This document shows, piece by piece, positions 36,581-47,146 of a stretch of 64,000 nt of DNA. The DNA is from Dipteronia dyeriana (taxonomy: Eukaryota > Streptophyta > Magnoliopsida > Sapindales > Sapindaceae). Positions within the stretch are counted from its first letter, which is position 1. Every line of letters starts with the position of its first letter. The stretch spans positions 29,467,074-29,531,073 of the forward strand of contig CM065299.1 of the NCBI GenBank assembly GCA_032871835.1, written 5' to 3'. The notes under the pieces were generated by a model. That model searched no databases. It had not been told where the DNA came from and saw nothing but the letters and a program-made list of their open reading frames with translations. Both the position numbers and the translations under genes were made by a program.

Positions 36581-38284
36581 TGTTGGGGTTTATGCCCTAA
36601 AGATGTAATTTGTAAATGGATTTATTAAATAAATAAAAGGAAAAGTTCAATTTATTCTTGTTGTTTTGTTTATTATATAACTTGTGCATTTATTTAACAT
36701 CCAAGATTGTCGGATGTAGTCTCGAACTGTGTATATGAGTGTCATATACGGATGGATACATTAAGAGACGTGCAATCTAAAGAGTCCATAGATAGCAAAT
36801 AAAACTGGGTACTTTATTTGTGGTTAATCTATAGTTACTGTCCATTCCGTAATGTACGGTGATTCTATCTTGAATCATTCATATGGAGATATGAGAATGG
36901 AGGCACCTTGTATGATATGATCATATAGGACTGGGCCATGATCTATATGAATCTCTCACCAAGATCCGTTTACCGATGAGATTCATATATATCAACTAAA
37001 GATGTCTATATGTGGGTGATCTTAATCCTGAGTGTCTTATCGACTCCTTTAGGTTAGATCGTGGTATTTGATATACCATGGGTGAGGTCAGATGCATTTC
37101 CTGATCAATATACTCCGTATGTTGGGATTGCGGTTTGGCTTATGGCTGGGAAGGTTTGTACACAATAGTGGAATCCACTCTTTCTTATGAGAAGTAGAAG
37201 GTAGTTCCCTTAAGGGTTGATTCGGGGCTTGGACAATATGACCGCTCTCCTAATTCCATAAGGAAATATGATTTATTATTCATTATAGAATCAACGGTAC
37301 TTAAAGGATATATGTAATTAGAGGGGTATAACGGACATTATGACCTAGCTCTAATTATGAACTACTGTGGAGGATCACATCATGTGTAATAGCTATATCA
37401 ATGGACACCGAGTTGTATCAGTCTGTGTAAAAGCGTCTACAGTTGAGAGAGTACAGCTTCGGGTTTTTAGTGGAATAGCACCGGAGTTAATAATTAAGGA
37501 ATATTAATTAAAGAGTTTAATTAATGATTTCGAGGATTATTGGAGCTCAAAATACTGTGGGTCCATTAGGTCCCCTTGCTAGCCCGATTGATTTAGGTAA
37601 CAAAGGTCACGGTTAATTAATTGGATTGTCCAATTAATTGTGTTACAAAAGTGATACGTATATATTCGGGAATTAATTGAATAATGAGATTATTTAATTA
37701 ATGAATGTTAATAGTTAAATTAATTAAATAATTAGATTATTTAATTATATTGATAATTATGAATTATTAATTAACTATTAATTGGAGGGTGTTAGTTGAT
37801 ATATGGATTTAGGTGAAGATAAAATAATAGGATTTTTTTATTTTACTAAATCATTTATCTAATTATTTGAATTTAAGTTTAAATTTTAAATACTTATTTT
37901 TTTTAATATATTAGATATATTTAAAAAGGATAATTAAAAGATATATATCAATTAATAACACAAAAGATTGTATTGGATGCAAATTGATGTGTACATGAAA
38001 TAATAGTCAAAAGAAGAATTTACATAGGATGCAAATATTTAATACATATATGATATATATATATAAAATATAAACCTGAAGCAGTGCGTGGGATATAAGA
38101 GATATTGTGAGCATGCATATTTTGGGTGTGTAAAAGCAAGCAACGGTTATATATATATATATATTTTATATAAAAACGAGAGCAGCAGTTTTATATATAT
38201 TGATATAAAAAAAAATATATTTTATATAAAAACGAGAGCAGCAGTATGATATATAATTATATATATTGGTGTCAAAGCTAGAGC

Positions 38285-38349
<65 letters not shown>

Positions 38350-38705
38350 TCATGTTTTGTATGTTTTTGAAACACATAGAATAAAGAGTTTCTTCAAATC
38401 TCTCAACATCCTCCATTCAAGTTCCTGAGATCGTGACGCGCTCACACGCAGTTACCAATCCCGGGAGATAGCGAGGAAGATCGAGTGGTTTAGACAGGAG
38501 CGTATCAAATAGTGAAGGAGCCTCCAAACGTTGGTATATTCTTCTAATTATATCGATTACAATTTCCTGTGATTACATATTGTATATATTAGTTTCGAAA
38601 AATAATTACGATCCTAAGTTCACTGGTCCCAGATACAGATTATGATCTGTATAAAATTTTTTAAAACCTAGTTCCGCTGCGTAACGGGTGAACGGGGTTC
38701 CAACA
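36581..38705 (+). mobile_element. Solo LTR, 2.1 kb, CAAAA target duplication
   Basis: The segment starts TGTTGGGGTTTATGCCC and ends ACGGGGTTCCAACA. The same 5 bases, CAAAA, precede it (36576-36580) and follow it (38706-38710). No coding domain lies inside, and no second LTR. This is the product of recombination between two LTRs of a lost element, probably copia, judged from the TTCCGCTGCG text near the 3' end. Orientation is inferred from that text. Confidence 0.88.
38288..38345. repeat. (TA)n microsatellite
   Basis: About 29 TA repeats without interruption, inside the solo LTR. The Tyr-Ile repeat frames here are artefacts. Confidence 0.95.
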
Positions 38706-38710
38706 CAAAA

Positions 38711-40123
38711 AAGGTCACATCCATACTAATATGGGTTTTTAAGTAAGGGGATTAAAACACTTATACCCCATTTTATTAGGGGAGAAACCCGATGAAAACA
38801 CATTTTTCAGCTCTGGCGTCAAGTTTAGACTGAAGTAAGTCCAGTATTTGTATAAACATAGTGTTGTCAAAAACCTAAAGTGGAAGATTGGAAATTAATC
38901 TATTATTGAAAAAAATTTGTTTAAGACAATGTATAGGTGTCTTATGGTTCAAGATCTGTGAGGGAACCCTATTAATGAGGTATGTAGCCGTTTAAACATA
39001 ATCCCCCCATAGATATTTTGAGACATGCATTGAAAGCATGAGGGCTCGACTCACTTCTAAAAGATGACGGTTTTTTCTTTCTACAACCCCATTTTGTTGG
39101 AGTGTATGGTGACATGTAGATTGATGTTGAACTCCTTTTTGTTTTAAATTTTTTTCAAGATATTGATTAAAATACTCTATGTCGTTATCACTTCTTAAAA
39201 TACTGATTTTAGTATGAAATTGAGTTTCAATCAGAGTATAAAATTCTTGAAAGAGTTTTTCAACTTCAAATTTGGAGTTCATCAAATAGAGCAAATATAA
39301 TCTAGTATGGTCATCAATAAAAGTTACAAACCAAAGTTTTTCATTTAAAGTAGGAATTTAGGGAATGAATTAAATAGAAGGGCGTTGATGCCCTATAGGG
39401 TTTAGAGACACAAGGCTTGTGAGTACTTCTAGAAAAACAACAAATATCACATTGAAGTCGAGAAAGAGACAAATTTTTAAATAAAGTCGGAAACAAGTAT
39501 TTTAAATAAGCAAAACTTGGATGACCTAATCTAAAATGCCAGATCATTATATGCTCTTTTGCAGGCAGATAACTTAAATCACTGTTTGAAAACAAAACTG
39601 ACTTATATATGTTGTCTTCAAAATAATATAGACCATCCTGCATCTTAGCACTGCCAATCACCGTCCCCAAAGTCTGTTCCTAAAATTTATAGAGTGTTGG
39701 AGAAAACACAACTGAACAGTTAGAGTTAAAAGAGAGTTTTCTAACTGATAATAAGTTACAGGAGAGATTAGGGACATGTAGGACCTAATTAAGAGTGATA
39801 GTATCATAAATCTTGGCAGAACCTGTTTCAGCAATGGACGACAAACTGCCATCAACAATACTGACCTTTTTGTTGCTAGAATAGGGAAACTATGTATTAA
39901 ATAAAGAGGAGTTACTTGTCATATGATATGACGCACTGGAGATAATAACCCATGGTGTAGAGTTAAACTGACTCAGATAGCTAGTAGAAAGATTACCTGT
40001 TTGGGCAAGAGAAGCACTAGCATGAATAGTTACCAAGTCATCATCTGGGATCTCCAACGAATGATCAATCGTTGCTCCAAGCATATCTATCATTGATAGA
40101 TCCCTCTCTTTGGGTACAGTCAA
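38711..40123 (-). pseudogene. Copia protease, GAG-pre-integrase and integrase
   Basis: On the minus strand the protease region shows NSTPWVIISSASYHMT (the DSGAS active site is changed to SSAS). Then comes the GAG-pre-integrase signature MIWHFRLGHPSFAYLKYLF with CDICCFSRSTHKPC. Then the integrase core follows, with SDNDIEYFNQYL and the typical HTLQQNGVVERKNRHLLE. Frameshifts separate the pieces. Continuation into reverse transcriptase is interrupted by the solo LTR and the MITE. Confidence 0.88.
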
Positions 40124-40255
40124 CTTCTGAAATCAGACTAGCCACTCTTTGTCATAATCGAATCCAGCTTGAACATAATACTGGTTGTTCCCTTCACCAA
40201 TCAAAACCCCACCTAAATGTGGTGTATCCTTGACCTTGTTAGACACAAAGAAGTC

Positions 40256-41412
40256 CATCCCAAGGATACATCTCTAATGGCATGAAAGTAATATTCCCTG
40301 ATGCATCACATGGGGTTTGTACATACCACTTGGCCAAAAATAAAAAACAACATTGCAGGAAGTGAGGTGATGTGATTAATCTTTACTATCGTGCTACATA
40401 TGTGTATCGTGTGGAGGAATTCGACTGTTTGATGGCTGAGTTGAAAGTCATGCATGCTAAGGTTTACGATGAGCTCTTAGAGATTGGGATACAAATTTTT
40501 TCATACGTTCATAGCCCCAGAAATAGGTGCCATATGATGACCACCAACATTGCGAGTTAATGAATTCTTGTCTACTTGCAATTCGAAAACTACCTATCAT
40601 ATCTATTGTCGAATTTATCAGAGATTTGTTGCAACGTTAGTTCCACGACCAACGAAGTAATGCAAGTGAAATTCACACATTCTTGACACATAATACAGAC
40701 CAACACACATAAAAGATAGGGTATTACCATCGCAACGGTGTGAGATTCACCCCATTGATTTTAATAAATTCAAGTTAGACGACAAATGGAATGAAGCAAT
40801 TGTTGACTTGGAACAACGTTCATGCTTATGCCATGAATGAGACTTAGATAAGCTACCATGTATTCATGCCTTGGCTTTTGCAGCTTATGCTAACATAATG
40901 TTTATATAAATTTTATACCAGAGATAATCAATTTATAATTGTTATATATTTATTTGTGTCTTTTGTACCAGGTTTAAAGGTATGCCCATCAACACATTAT
41001 GTTCCGACTTTCTCATAACTGGATAGCTGAAACGGGCTTACGCCATGGCTGTAAACCTTGTTCCAAAACTTGAAGCGTGGGATATTATTGATGTTGTTTG
41101 TAATTGTGTTGCATTGCCATAGAAAAAAACGATTGATAGGAAGACTAAAGAAAAATCGGACACCTTCTGTTAGGGAGAAACGAAAGCAACAAACGTGTGG
41201 AATTTGTAGGCAAAAGGGACACAATAAAAAAAAATTGCACGAACCTATCATGTAGCATAGGAAAACCATTAAAAAAACCACGTGCTTGTAGCGTGTACAA
41301 GAAAAAAGGACATAACAAACTTAAGTGTTCATATAACGCACCCGACCCCAGTTCAACACCCTACCCCAGCTTGAATGATAGTGACACAGGCGATGAAGAA
41401 GTTGATTATTAG
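40256..41412 (+). pseudogene. Mutator-like (MULE) transposase, C-terminal part
   Basis: The frame resumes at NGMKVIFPDASHGVCTYHLAK, the end of the MULE catalytic domain, then AYRVEEFD-like text (YVYRVEEFDCLMAELK) and HSPRNRCHMMTTNIAS. Downstream, with stops, is the SWIM zinc finger (CLCHE, then LPCIHALAFAAYAN), and two CCHC knuckles close the protein. The first knuckle (CGICRQKGHNKK) is broken by a frameshift in an A9 run. In the second (CSVYKKKGHNKLKC) a Tyr replaces the second Cys. An acidic tail ends DTGDEEVDY and a stop. It is the second half of the gene begun upstream of the copia insertion. Confidence 0.88.
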
Positions 41413-41774
41413 GTATGCGTGAGACTCATCCTTTCCATATATATATATTTTAAAATAAATCTTTGAGAACACTTGCTTACACGTTGCTATTGTATGCATA
41501 TACACCTTCAGTGTAGGTTGAGATTCAGAAGCGCTCTACAGTTGTTGCTGATGATGGTTTAGTAATTGTTGTAAGTTATAGAGGATGTTGTTGCTGTGGT
41601 GGTGTAGTTGTTGTACAAGATTAACAACTTTTCTGTCGTTGGTATGGTGATTGTAGCTTGTCTTGTATGGAATAATGTCTTTTATGGTGTTATGGACATG
41701 GAGTTGTATGGAAATTTTTTGTTTTTGTTTTGAAGTTGTTATATTTTTGTCTGCCCTGCATATTTGTTGTTGTT
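41413..41774. other. 3' flank of the MULE gene
   Basis: AT-rich, with GTTGTTG-rich text. No reading frame of interest. Confidence 0.4.
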
Positions 41775-42235
41775 GTTAATGCTATTTCATAAACTCTAAA
41801 CTAACAATGTTGTGCCCTTGAAGAATATTGATGTGTTAAGCCTTGGATATTATAGAGCCCATGAGTCATGCAAGATAGGGCTTGAAATTATTTATTATTG
41901 CCATAAACCTTGAACTAATAATGTTAAGCCTTAGAAAAACATTGATGTGTTAAGCCCTGGATATTAGAGCCTATGAGTCATGCAAGATGGGGCTTGAAAT
42001 TATTTATTATTTCCATAAACTCTGACTAGTAATTTTAAGCCTTGAAAAATTATTGATGTGTTAAGCCTTGGATCTTATGGAGCCCAAGAGTCATATAAGA
42101 TGAGGCTTGAAATTATTTATTATTTCCATAAACCCTGAACTAATAATGTTAAGCCCTGAAAAAACATTGATGTGTTAACCTCTGGACATTATGGAGCCTA
42201 GGAGTCATGCAAGACGGGGCTTGAAATTAGATAGA
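41775..42235. repeat. ~114-bp tandem repeat, four copies
   Basis: Each unit contains GGGCTTGAAATTATTTATTA, CCATAAACYCTGAACTAATA-like text, AATGTTAAGCC, ATTGATGTGTTAAGCC and GAGTCATGCAAGATG. The GGCTTGAAAT points recur near 41878, 41991, 42103 and 42218. The GGGCTTGAAAT core also heads the minisatellite units upstream of the MULE. Confidence 0.88.
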
Positions 42236-42776
42236 TAGTTTTTTAAAAAATGCATCGTGGGGGGGGGGGGGGGGGATGGGGGTAGGATTGTAGTGAAAAG
42301 GCATATAGAGGTATCTTTTAATGAAAAGAAGAGTTTTACAACAAAATATCCAAGATAGATATAAATGGCATCCAGATGACCTCTTTGCAACAAGTGACTT
42401 TTCATAAATGATGACCTTTTCAACCATTGTGTCTTGCGACTTACAATGTTTCATCCATTTTAAATAATATGTCTATCTTTGTTACATCATCACATCTATT
42501 TCTTTATCACTTTTACTCTTACAATGATCGAAAACAACGAAAGAAATAATCTTGGAAGGAAAACTGAAGAGACAGACAAGTTGGAGTCCATTTTCGAATG
42601 TCTTAAAGGATTGCAAATGCAGAAGACACCATCCATGAAGAGCGTACAAATGTTGAATGCCTGGCAATCGAAAATACAGTTTTGATGGGAAAAGTTCAGA
42701 ACCTAGTAGCAGAAATTATCAATTTATATATTTAGATGGAGGCAAGTGAGAATGAATTGAACGGGCTGTACACTAT
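42236..42776. other. Spacer up to the gypsy insertion point
   Basis: It includes a 17-G run at 42259-42275. A + strand frame around 42524-42685 (KLESIFECLKGLQ) is open but unrecognised. The sequence is continuous with 57066 onward once the gypsy element is removed (ACTAT duplication). Confidence 0.45.
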
Positions 42777-43653
42777 TGTTGACGTCGATTTCTCGATGGG
42801 TGAGAAAGTCAACAAGGTTGGATTTAATTGTGACCTGTCAAAGAGGAAGAGAAAGAGAATGTAATTTGAAGCTAGTTAGACACGAGTTTACATGGTAAAC
42901 CTCCGGTGATCGGAGAAACGTCCATGGGTGGTTGAACAAACAACCAAGCCAAAATTCACTATTGAAATAAATAATTACACCACTCGATCTCTCTTTATTC
43001 TCTCTGTTAGTGATTCTGCATCTTTATTTTTTTCGTCCCTTCAACAATGAGATTATGGGTCTATTTATATTTGCATAGAACCCTAATCCTTGTTGTACAA
43101 GTAATGAAAGAATTTTGTATTCAATTATGATTTGGTTGCTTGCTGGAGTCGTCATTTACTTCTTTCCTATTTCGAGATTATATAGAGATCAAATGGGACT
43201 TTGGAGATATAGTCAGTTTAGGACTTTATTTCTTTATAAATGAGCAGTCTTCTTGAAGAAGTAAAGTTGTTGCCCGATTTGGAACCTGTTTCCTATTTGG
43301 TATTTTATTCTTATAGAAATTCTTCTTGATGTTGATGTCTTTACGTATTTGAGCGTGACTCTTGGTATGCCCATATGTGAATTATGTACTAGACTTCTTT
43401 ATTTAGGTTTTCTCGTTCTTGTCCCGAGTAGAATATGACGTCATTTGGTCCTGAGTGAAACATGATGTCACTTTGTCCCGAGCAGGTCTTTGACTTGCCG
43501 AATACTTGTATTCACACTTACTCGTGTTCGTATTCCTTAGTGACATCTTGAAGGATATTTTCTGGATGTCTATTTGGATATCCACCTGACAATTTTAAGG
43601 CACTATCCACCTTGTCAGTGATGTGTACATTCGATAAAAATATACCTACAACA
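42777..43653 (-). repeat. 3' LTR of the gypsy element
   Basis: On the + strand it starts TGTTGACGTCGATTTC and ends CCTACAACA. It matches the other copy along its length, including the ACGTCACTTTGTCC-type text near 43470. Confidence 0.92.
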
Positions 43654-44158
43654 ATACCCCTTAATTTTTTTTACCGAGTGGGTTTTTGTCATTGGCGTAA
43701 ATATTTTAATTGACCCTTTAATCTTTACGCCTCCTTAATACCGAATAACAACGCCTTGTAATAAAGACGTGTCTTAATGGCTATCACGTAAATCCCTTCA
43801 TGCGAAATCTCAATGATTGCGACGTTTCAAAATTCTGACGGCTTTGCCAGTTCTTTTCTTGGCACGTGTCTTCCCACCGCTTCATTCCCCAAGTAGCATT
43901 TATGAGAAACGACTTGTGCATCTGTTGATGCGCCGCCTACGTCATCAAATCCTCATTTTTGATTTTTTTTCCCACTTTTTGAGACCCTAGGGTTTTGCGT
44001 CTTTGTTTTTGAATAATCTATTTAAGTTAAAAATGAACTACTCCGGTTCATTTTCGCATAAGCAGACATTACAACCCAGATTTTTTACCCAGAAATTTAT
44101 CTCAATTCCCTATTGAAGCTTTTCCAGGTTTCGTTGCGCTTTATTTTAAAGGTTAGTT

Positions 44159-47146
44159 TTGTTGGATCCTGTTTCACGACAACGCCTTTTCATTATAGCT
44201 TTCGGAGAGCTTAAGCGTGGAGATTTTCAATTAGTCTCTTGTGTTCGTAGATTATTAGGGGAAATCCCTCCTGATGAGCCTTCTTTTTTAGGCGTTGACG
44301 TTTTCGGGCTTTACCCTGAAGTTTGTTTAAGTTCTAGTTCTGAATCTTCTTCTACTTCGAAATATATCATTTATGATCACATGGTTCCTCTTCGATCTAG
44401 GATGGGAAAACATCAGATTAAACATGAGGTCCACAAACATGGCTCGGGCAGCGTTCAAATCAGGGAACAAACCATTGATAAGAGGGATGTTGAAGCGGAG
44501 TTTAGATCATCACATATCCATTTTTCTCTTGATCACCCGAGTGAATTTGATGTCGAGCCGAATGTGGTTGGGGAAGATGAGATCGTGAAGTATCGTGGTC
44601 GATTTGACCTAGAAGACTCAATTATAATGTCTCATGCTGGTAATAGAGCCGTATGGAACCCTCCTCCAGCCATGGTGGCAATTTATGGGTCCATGCTTTG
44701 CTGTGGTATAACTCTTCCTCTCCAGCCGTTAATTGCTTGGTTTTTGGCCGAAGCAAGGATTGCTCCAGCCCAACTTGCCCCAAATAGCTACAAGATTTTA
44801 ATGTGCATATGGCATATGTGGAGCCGGATGAACCTGATGCCACATTCTCCGGATGAAATCAGACAATTTTATACACTAAGGCAATCTGGTCGGACATTAA
44901 CTTATTTTCTTATGTCCAATCCGCCAGATTGATGGATCCCTAAGGGGACAAAAGTAAATCGGGGAGTTGAAACCTCTTCTGATGCAAAAAATAGAGGCTT
45001 TGTGTGGGGATTTCCTTTATCGAACAAGCATTGGAAGAACATCTGGTTCTTCACCAGAGGGAACTTGGGACTTCCGGTTACTCTCTCGGCCGGGAAAAAT
45101 CAGATGGTGGTAAAGGTTCCTCATTTTTTCTGTTCTCCTGACACGTGGAACAAGAAGAAACTCCTCTTTACTGACGTTGAGCTGACCAGACTTGCTCGGG
45201 CGGTAGTACGTACTTTGGAAAAGAGGAGCAAGTCTTATCTTTTTACTAAGAAGAAGATGATAGAACTTTGCTTCTTTAGTTAGATTTCAGGATATCGCAG
45301 ACGATGTAAGTATAGTTCTTTTTGCTTCTATTTCACCGCTACATTACTATTTCTGACTTGGTTATTTATTTATCATGTTTAGTGTATGAATCGGACATCA
45401 TCTTCGACGTTCAAGCTTGCTAGGTGAAATCGATCCTTCAGGCGAGCAAAAAAGAAGCTTCTCTTCAGAGTAAAGAAGGGGTTGCTCCTCCTGCCGTCGA
45501 GTCCATAAAGACTTTGATGAAGCTGATGAGAAAATGCCGGAGCAAGTCCTTTAGGAGGTCGTTCATCCAACTGTTGGGGAGTCAAGCGGTCTGAGTGGCC
45601 AGATTGAAACTGCCAATCCCCAAAGGTTTCTAGAGGATGAAGGAGGGCAAGAAGGTTGTTTTGGCGAAGTGTCTGGTGTGCCGAAGTCCCCGATTGATGA
45701 GGTTCTCACCGAACAGTTTGCTGTCGGGGATGGAGCTGGAAAACCTTTAGACGAACAAGTAAATCCTGATCCTGGTTCTTCGAATCTTTTCTTGATGTTG
45801 ATGATCAAGATGATCCCACAACTGATCTAAGCTTCCATCATACTTGGGCTGAGAAAAGAAAGATAGCTGACTCTCCCACTCATCCTCATAAAATCTCTCG
45901 GGTGGTATCGTTTATCTAATCAAGTGATGATGATACCGAGGTTAGAGTTTCCCTAAGCGTTCAAGTTGAAGCATCTGTGGGAAAAACGGAAACTTCAAAC
46001 CTTAACATGGATTCTTTTCCTTCTGAGGTTGAAGACGTTGGGGCGAAAACCTCGGGTGACCCTTCTTATTCCACTCCATAGGAAATGCTAAGGGCAATGT
46101 CTTCTGGTCGGGTCTTCATTGAGGATGACCATTGGAGCTGTTTCAGGGATGGTTCCCCGAATACTCGTCTTGCAAATATTTTCAATAGTGCTTCTTATAT
46201 AAGTCTCCTATCTCAACTGTTTATCTTAATGCCTGTCAGATTTTTAACTCAACCTTTCTTACATGTGGTGGCTGAGTTTGCTTAGTTGGTTCAGTCGTAA
46301 CAACATCAAGCCGATCGGATAAGGCATCTTGAAGCTCAGCTGAAGGAGAGTGAGGATAGCCGTGTTCGGGTTGAAGCGGCTTATCAAAAGGAGGTGAGCT
46401 CTACCCAGGTGTTTGCCAACCACTATTTGGCTAAGCAAGTGGAGGCTGAGGAGAAAGCTTTTACGGAAGAAGAGAAGGCTGTGTCTCTCCAAAATTTACT
46501 GTCTGTTACCCATGAGTCAATGCTCAAGGCTGAACAGAAGGCTGAACAAGCCAGGTCATCTTACGAGCAGAAAACCAAAGATTTGGAGCGCCAAGCCCTG
46601 ACGGTCGAATCTCTTTCAAAGGAGGCTAGGCTGAAACTTGAGGTCCATGGGGTTGACCATTTTAAAAGGTCTCCGGCTTATGATGCCTTGCTTCTTCGGT
46701 GATTTCAATGGGTCTGTTCTCGGCTGGTGAATTTTTCAAGATCAAAAATCGGGCAACTGATAAAGCTCAAACCAACTGGGAGTTTTCGATTAAGAACAAT
46801 GTGAATCGGTCCTTGGAATCTCTTTAAAATCTAATGAAGGAATGGCGAGCTTACTATTGTAGTCGAGGCAAAGAGCCCTATCCTATGCATTTAGAGATCC
46901 TGTCGGAGCATTCTCTCTCGACCTTCTATGCCAGTCAGGAGTCTGGTGTGAATGGTTCATCACCTGATGTTGGCTCGGTCCCTAGAGCAGACTATAGCGA
47001 GTGGATGGATGACTTGGTTAACACAATCACTTGGCCTTCGAATGAAAGCCTCCTTCATGAGTATGAGATGATACCTTACCCGAGTATTGGCAAGGGTTCC
47101 AAACTGTCGTCTCTGTTAGGATTATGCTCGATAGCAAGAGTGTAAT
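44159..47146 (+). pseudogene. Antisense coding region of the gypsy element (transposase_28-like plus coiled coil)
   Basis: It runs opposite to gag-pol, between pol and the 3' LTR. One frame is open from about 44159 to 45283 apart from a single TGA at 44930-44932. It contains RRLLGEIPPDEPSFLG, the acidic-to-basic middle, and WGFPLSNKHWKNIWFFTRGN with HFFCSPDTWNKKKL, the style of the 'putative gypsy-type transposon' (transposase_28-like) domain. At about 45300 a GTAAGT donor and a TTTAG acceptor near 45382 suggest an intron. Further frames at 46394-46702 form a heptad-rich coiled coil (KAEQKAEQARSSYEQKTKD), and 46834-47113 a Ser/Asp-rich tail cut by the solo LTR. No ATG opens the first frame; the first in-frame one is 44382. 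Function is unknown. Confidence 0.7.

Larger units (their letters stand above)
33680..40255 (-). mobile_element. Ty1/copia retrotransposon inserted in the MULE, 5' end lost
   Basis: Read on the minus strand the order is protease, GAG-pre-integrase, integrase, reverse transcriptase, RNase H and 3' LTR: a copia layout. It lies inside a MULE transposase gene. The 3' LTR border is sharp at the point where the MULE frame ends. At the other side gag and the 5' LTR are missing together with the middle of the MULE gene, so a deletion took both. A MITE and a solo LTR inserted into it later. Confidence 0.82.

Noticed and set aside
38166..38416. Open frames encoding long Tyr-Ile repeats
   Set aside because: They are translations of the (TA)n microsatellite inside the solo LTR.
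40140..40300. Minus-strand frame with ILGMDFF, resembling a protease motif
   Set aside because: From about 40256 it overlaps the MULE transposase on the + strand, which matches its family much better. The minus frame there is a shadow.
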